Below the pieces are notes generated by a model. The model had not been told where the DNA came from. It made no database searches and saw nothing but the letters and a program-made list of their open reading frames with translations. This document shows positions 59,524 through 64,000 of a stretch of 64,000 nt of DNA, piece after piece. Origin of the DNA: Anagrus nilaparvatae (lineage: Eukaryota > Arthropoda > Insecta > Hymenoptera > Mymaridae); assembly GCA_022575985.1 (NCBI GenBank), contig JAKSXM010000014.1:40062001-40126000 (forward strand), in the 5' to 3' direction. Position numbers and translations under genes: made by a program. Position 1 is the first letter of the stretch. Every line of letters starts with the position of its first letter.

Positions 59524-62500
59524 ATGAATGCTTTTAAACGTGATAAGAAAGAAGAAGAAGATGGTAAATATCCTAATTTTAGTTTAACTTAGCAAATACG
59601 AAATTTTTATTTGTTGTAAAATCTTTTATTTAAGGTTATTTTGTTATCTGGTTAATGAACTAAATCATATTTATTTATCTTGTCATTTAAAACTTTATAA
59701 TTTTTCATTTCTCTGTTTACAGGAGGAGGAAACCCATTTCAAAACTTAGAAAAAACAACAGTTTTGCAAGAAGCTCGAACATTTAATGACACTCCTGTAA
59801 ATCCTCGAAAATGTTCACATATTTTAACAAAAATTTTATACTTATTAAATCAAGGAGAAACTTTAGGAACTACAGAAGCTACAGAAACATTTTTTGCTAT
59901 GACCAAACTTTTTCAATCTCGTGATAACATACTGAGGCGATTAGTTTATTTGGGCATTAAAGAATTAAGTTCTATTGCAGAAGATGTCATTATTGTAACT
60001 TCAAGTTTAACAAAGGATATGACTGGAAAAGAAGATCTTTACAGACCAGCTGCAATAAGAGCTTTGTGTACTATAACAGATGGTGCAATGCTAACTGCTA
60101 TAGAAAGATATATGAAACAGGCTATTGTCGATCGATCTCCAGCAGTATCTAGTGCAGCTCTGGTGTCTACTCTACACTTAACTAATGCTTCAGGTGATGT
60201 AGCCAGAAGATGGGCAAATGAAGCTCAAGAAGCTTTAAATTCTGAAAATAATATGGTCCAGTATCATGCACTTGGTGTACTTTATCAAGCTAGAAAATCT
60301 GACAGACATGCTGTTATAAAATTAGTGGCAAGGTTGATGAAATCAAACCCTAAAAGTCCTTATGCCACATGTCTTTTGATAAGAATGGCTTGTAAACTTA
60401 TAGAAGAAGTAGATGATGGCTCAGAGCTTTTAGAATTTATTGAGTCTTGCATTAGACATAAATCAGAAATGGTGGTTTATGAAGCAGCTCATGCTTTAGT
60501 AAATCTTGGAAAAAGTGGGACAAGAGAAATAGCTTCAGCAATTAGTGTCTTGCAATTGTTCTGCGGCTCTCCAAAACCAGCTCTTAGATTTGCAGCAGTT
60601 CGTACATTAAATAAAGTTGCAATGTCGCACCCTGCTGCAGTAACTGCTTGTAATTTGGATCTTGAAAATCTTATAACAGATTCTAATAGGTCAATTGCTA
60701 CACTAGCTATAACAACTTTATTGAAAACTGGAGCTGAAAGTTCAGTAGATCGACTTATGAAACAAATCGCAACATTTGTTTCTGAAATCTCTGATGAATT
60801 TAAAGTAGTTGTAGTTCAAGCTATTAGAGCTCTGTGCCAAAAATTCCCACGTAAGCACTCTGTGCTAATGAACTTTCTGTCAGCAATGTTAAGAGATGAA
60901 GGTGGTTTGGAATATAAAGCAGCAATAACAGATACAATAATAGCTGTAATGGAAAGTAATGCAGAAGCAAAAGAATCTGGTCTTGCGCACTTGTGTGAAT
61001 TCATTGAAGATTGTGAACATGTGTCCCTTGCAGTAAGAATTCTTCATTTATTAGGACAAGAAGGTCCAACTTCTAAGCAGCCATCTAGATATATACGTTT
61101 TATTTACAATAGAGTAATTCTTGAATGCGCTAGTGTAAGAGCTGCTGCTGTCACTGCATTAGCGCATTTCGCTGCTGCATGTCCTTCGCTTTTACCCAAC
61201 ATTCTTGTTCTATTAACTCGATGTCAATTAGATTGTGATGATGAAGTTAGAGACCGAGCTACGTATTATTGCACAATTTTGCAACAAAATGCCGATCCAA
61301 CTTTATTACAACTTGTTCAACCACCTCAGCTATCCATTCCAAGTTTGGAAAGAGCTTTAAGAAATTACATCGAATCCCCAATGGATGAAGACTTTGATAT
61401 TTCACAGGTAAAATATACTATGATGACTAATATCAAATAATTTTTATACTTAATAAATAATTTATTTTAAATAGATACCACCAGCACAAACTGTAGAAGA
61501 ACCTGCTCAAGAAATACCAACAATAGTTAAACCAATGCCTAAAATATCAAAAGAAGAAAGTTTCATGGATAAACTTTCTGAAATCCCACAAATTTCAGCC
61601 ATTATTCGTAATTTTCCACTTTTCAAATCATCAAATATATTTGAGCTTACAGAGTCCGAAACTGAATATAATGTTAAATGTATTAAGCATTGCTTTGCAG
61701 AATATCTTGTTTTACAGTTTGATTGCTTAAATACTCTTACAGATCAGTATTTAGAAAATGTAAGAGTTGCAATAGAAAACTCTGATGCGTGAGTATACAG
61801 ATTTATTACTAAAAATTATTTAATACTTAAAAATGGCAGGTTTCAAAATTTTTATATTTTTGCATACAGGTACACTGTGGTGTGTGAAATTCCATGTGAA
61901 AAATTATGTTACAATGAACCAGGTACAACTTATACAGTATTAAAATTTCCAGATGACATACACTCATGCAGTGTAACTCTTCCCACAACCTTGAAATTCA
62001 CAGCACATGATTGTGACCCAGCCACTGGGATCTCTGATATGGAGCAAGGCTACAATGACGAATATATGGTGAGAAAGTCATTCTATTTATTAATTCAGTT
62101 CAGAGTATAAACATTAGCAAATCATTATTTTTATTTTAATTCTAGTTGGAAGATTTAGAGATAACATTGGCTGATCAAATTCGCGGTACAGGGAACCGTA
62201 GTATGGACTTTAATATTGCATGGGAAGCAGCTGAAAAAAGCAATTATGTTATGATGGAAGAAATGTATGCATTAGGAGCTTCTGTAACAACTATAGAAGA
62301 AGCAATTAAAAGCCTTGTTAATTTCCTTGGCTTAGAACCGGTTGAAAGATCAAATAAAGTACCATCTGGTACAACAGATCACACTTTATTACTTGCTGGT
62401 ATCATGAGAGGTGGGAAAGAAATTTTAGCTAGAGCAAAATTGATAGCAACTGAAGATGGCCAAATAACAATGATTTTGGCTGTTCGTGCACAAGATGCAG

Positions 62501-62535
62501 ATATTGCAGAACTTATTATTTCATCTGTTGAGTAA
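59524..62535 (+). CDS. COPG: Coatomer subunit gamma
   Basis: Five exons: 59524-59563, 59723-61407, 61475-61788, 61870-62068 and 62146-62535. Phases match and give 875 residues, the normal length. Gamma-COP is part of the COPI coat that forms Golgi-to-ER and intra-Golgi vesicles. The N-terminus reads [20 protein letters not shown], followed by an adaptin-like armadillo/HEAT solenoid to about residue 560 ([54 protein letters not shown]). A Pro-rich hinge leads to the C-terminal appendage (platform) domain in exons 3-5, ending [17 protein letters not shown]. The large intron-free second exon (1,685 bp) contrasts with the many small exons of its neighbours. No damage is seen. Confidence 0.97.
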
Positions 62536-63420
62536 CTTGCTCAGTTAATTTAATAGATAAGTTATGGAATTTTTCCAGATAATATTTTATGATTAAATTG
62601 GGACATCAGAAACTACAGTTTTTTAGATGTATTGTGACGTATCAAAAAATAAACAGCAAACCAATTTTCAAATTATTTTATACTACTAAATATAATTGTT
62701 AAATTTTTAAAATCTCGCAAATTTTTAAATATAATTAATATATTAAGTATTTATTATGCAAAAGAAATTTTGATAATATATTATACATAATATATAATTT
62801 TGGCAACAGCAGAAGTAATGATACATGATTTTTGTATGGGACTGGTCAAGTACGGAGTTATTAACCAATCATTGAACCGAAAGATTTCAAGCGCGAAAAT
62901 AATTTAATAATTAAATTAAATTAAAATATGAATGATGCTTTTCTTCTTTTTTTTTTTAAATTTTTTATTGAAAATTTCTTTATTTTTGTAAATTTTTTTG
63001 AATAATAATGATTTTGTTTATACTATAGTTGTTAAATTTTATAAAAATAAAATAATTAATTTATTTAAAAGTATTTAAAAAATAATTTATTTAAAAACAA
63101 AAGTAATATTAATTTTGAAACACCTAAATCATATTGAATTTTTTTAATGAAAATTTCTAAATTTTAGCTATATTAAGTATTTTTTGGCATTAAATAATTT
63201 CAAGTAAGGAAAAAATTTTAATTTTAATTATGAAAAAAAAAATTAATAAAGAGAATGAAAATTAATTTTTGAATAATAAGAAAAATTAATTATTTAATAT
63301 TTAAGGGTAAAAAAAATTGTCAATGAAAATAATTTTTAATTAAAAAATAAATAAAATATTTATATTATAAACAAGTTTTTTGTATCCATATATCAATCCA
63401 TGTACGTGTATGTGTTTTGT
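62536..63420. other. Intergenic region after COPG
   Basis: Very AT-rich. AAAATAAACA near 62646 may serve as a polyadenylation region for COPG. No other feature is seen. Confidence 0.4.
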
Positions 63421-63423
63421 AAC

Positions 63424-63436
63424 ACATATAAATAAG
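63424..63436 (+). promoter_or_regulatory. Possible TATA element for the last gene
   Basis: CACATATAAATAAG lies about 340 bases before the start codon at 63765 and is followed by a less AT-rich stretch (GACAGGACAGGATCAAGG) suitable as a transcribed leader. Weak evidence. Confidence 0.3.
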
Positions 63437-63764
63437 ACAGGACAGGATCAAGGTACAAAAACACCTCTCTCTCCTTTAGATTCTAAAAGTTGATTTGAGT
63501 CCAGTGGCTTTTATTATATTGGAGAAGTTTCACGGTTCTCCAACTGTAAAAAAGTACATATGTAATTTATTTTGTGGTACCAATCAATTTTTTTTATTAT
63601 AAAGTATTATTTTTAATTTTTTATTAAAAAAGTGAGGATTTTTCCTGCGATATAGGAAAAAATATTTTTTTCTTTTAATTTTTAAATTTAAAATATTGAA
63701 AAAATAAAATTAAAATTTCATTGCAAAATAAAGAAGACAAATAAGTAATTTAACAAAATATAGA

Positions 63765-63822
63765 ATGTTGAGCAAATTTCCTGGAGCGACGCTCCTTTGC
63801 ATCGCTCTGGTAATAATTACTG
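63765..63822 (+). CDS. Signal-peptide exon of a secreted or membrane protein (partial gene)
   Basis: ATG opens MLSKFPGATLLCIALVIIT followed by a split codon and a strong donor G|GTAAGT. Residues 6-19 are a hydrophobic signal sequence. The exon has a higher GC content than its surroundings, as coding exons here do. The next exon is beyond the window, so the family cannot be named. Confidence 0.7.
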
Positions 63823-63925
63823 GTAAGTGCAAATTGTTATTTTGTCAATTAAAAAAGAAAATCACATAACAAATATTTATCTGTTTATATAATTTATTTA
63901 ATTCTTCCAAATTAGAGTACATAAG

Positions 63926-63950
63926 TAATAATAATAATAATAATAATAAT
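63926..63950. repeat. AAT microsatellite
   Basis: Eight or so AAT/TAA trinucleotides in the first intron of the last gene. Confidence 0.9.
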
Positions 63951-64000
63951 ATAAATGATATATATTTATCAAACTCAATATCCTATACAAGTAACATTGA

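Noticed and set aside
63926..63950. AAT run as a functional element
   Set aside because: It is a plain microsatellite with no further structure.

Overview
This window is AT-rich eukaryotic DNA. Its genes are split by mostly short GT-AG introns and it holds many transposon remnants. The protein content (TTC8/BBS8, YIPF6, CCDC134, coatomer gamma, an SLC6 transporter, a three-CUB secreted protein) and the base composition fit an insect. A hymenopteran such as a parasitoid wasp is possible, but the sequence does not prove it. Exon boundaries below were worked out by hand from splice consensus, phase continuity and family similarity.

Layout. (1) 1-9058 is a satellite of 44-51 bp monomers in a higher-order pattern of about 1.54 kb, including a near-identical segment repeated at a distance of 5,015 bp. 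(2) 9426-10463 is a foldback element. (3) 12165-17824 (+) encodes a secreted protein with three CUB domains; its first intron holds a cluster of small inverted-repeat elements, two of them flanked by TTAA. (4) 19960-20872 (-) encodes a small secreted protein with dibasic sites, probably a prohormone. (5) 24572-32232 (-) is a six-exon gene for a charged protein I do not recognise; an upstream exon at 44748-44863 has the right phase to be an alternative first exon. (6) 32.7-44.7 kb is a large, nested and decayed inverted duplication of foldback elements, tandem repeats, a LINE fragment and a MITE. (7) 46794-50748 (-) is a 14-exon SLC6 transporter with another foldback element in one intron. (8) 53145-62535 is a compact housekeeping block: TTC8 (+), YIPF6 (-), CCDC134 (+), COPG (+). 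(9) 63765 onward is the signal-peptide exon of a further secreted protein that runs off the window.

YIPF6 and coatomer gamma both act at the Golgi, and CCDC134 is a secretory-pathway/ER protein, so three neighbouring genes serve membrane traffic. They have separate promoters, except that YIPF6 and CCDC134 start divergently from one 621-bp gap. TTC8 is a BBSome (ciliary) gene.

The most unusual content is the non-coding part. A family of foldback elements shares the end ACTCCAGTCA and the internal word TTTTTTGGGTCGCTGA. It occurs as several separate copies and appears to have built, or repeatedly invaded, the 11-kb inverted structure.
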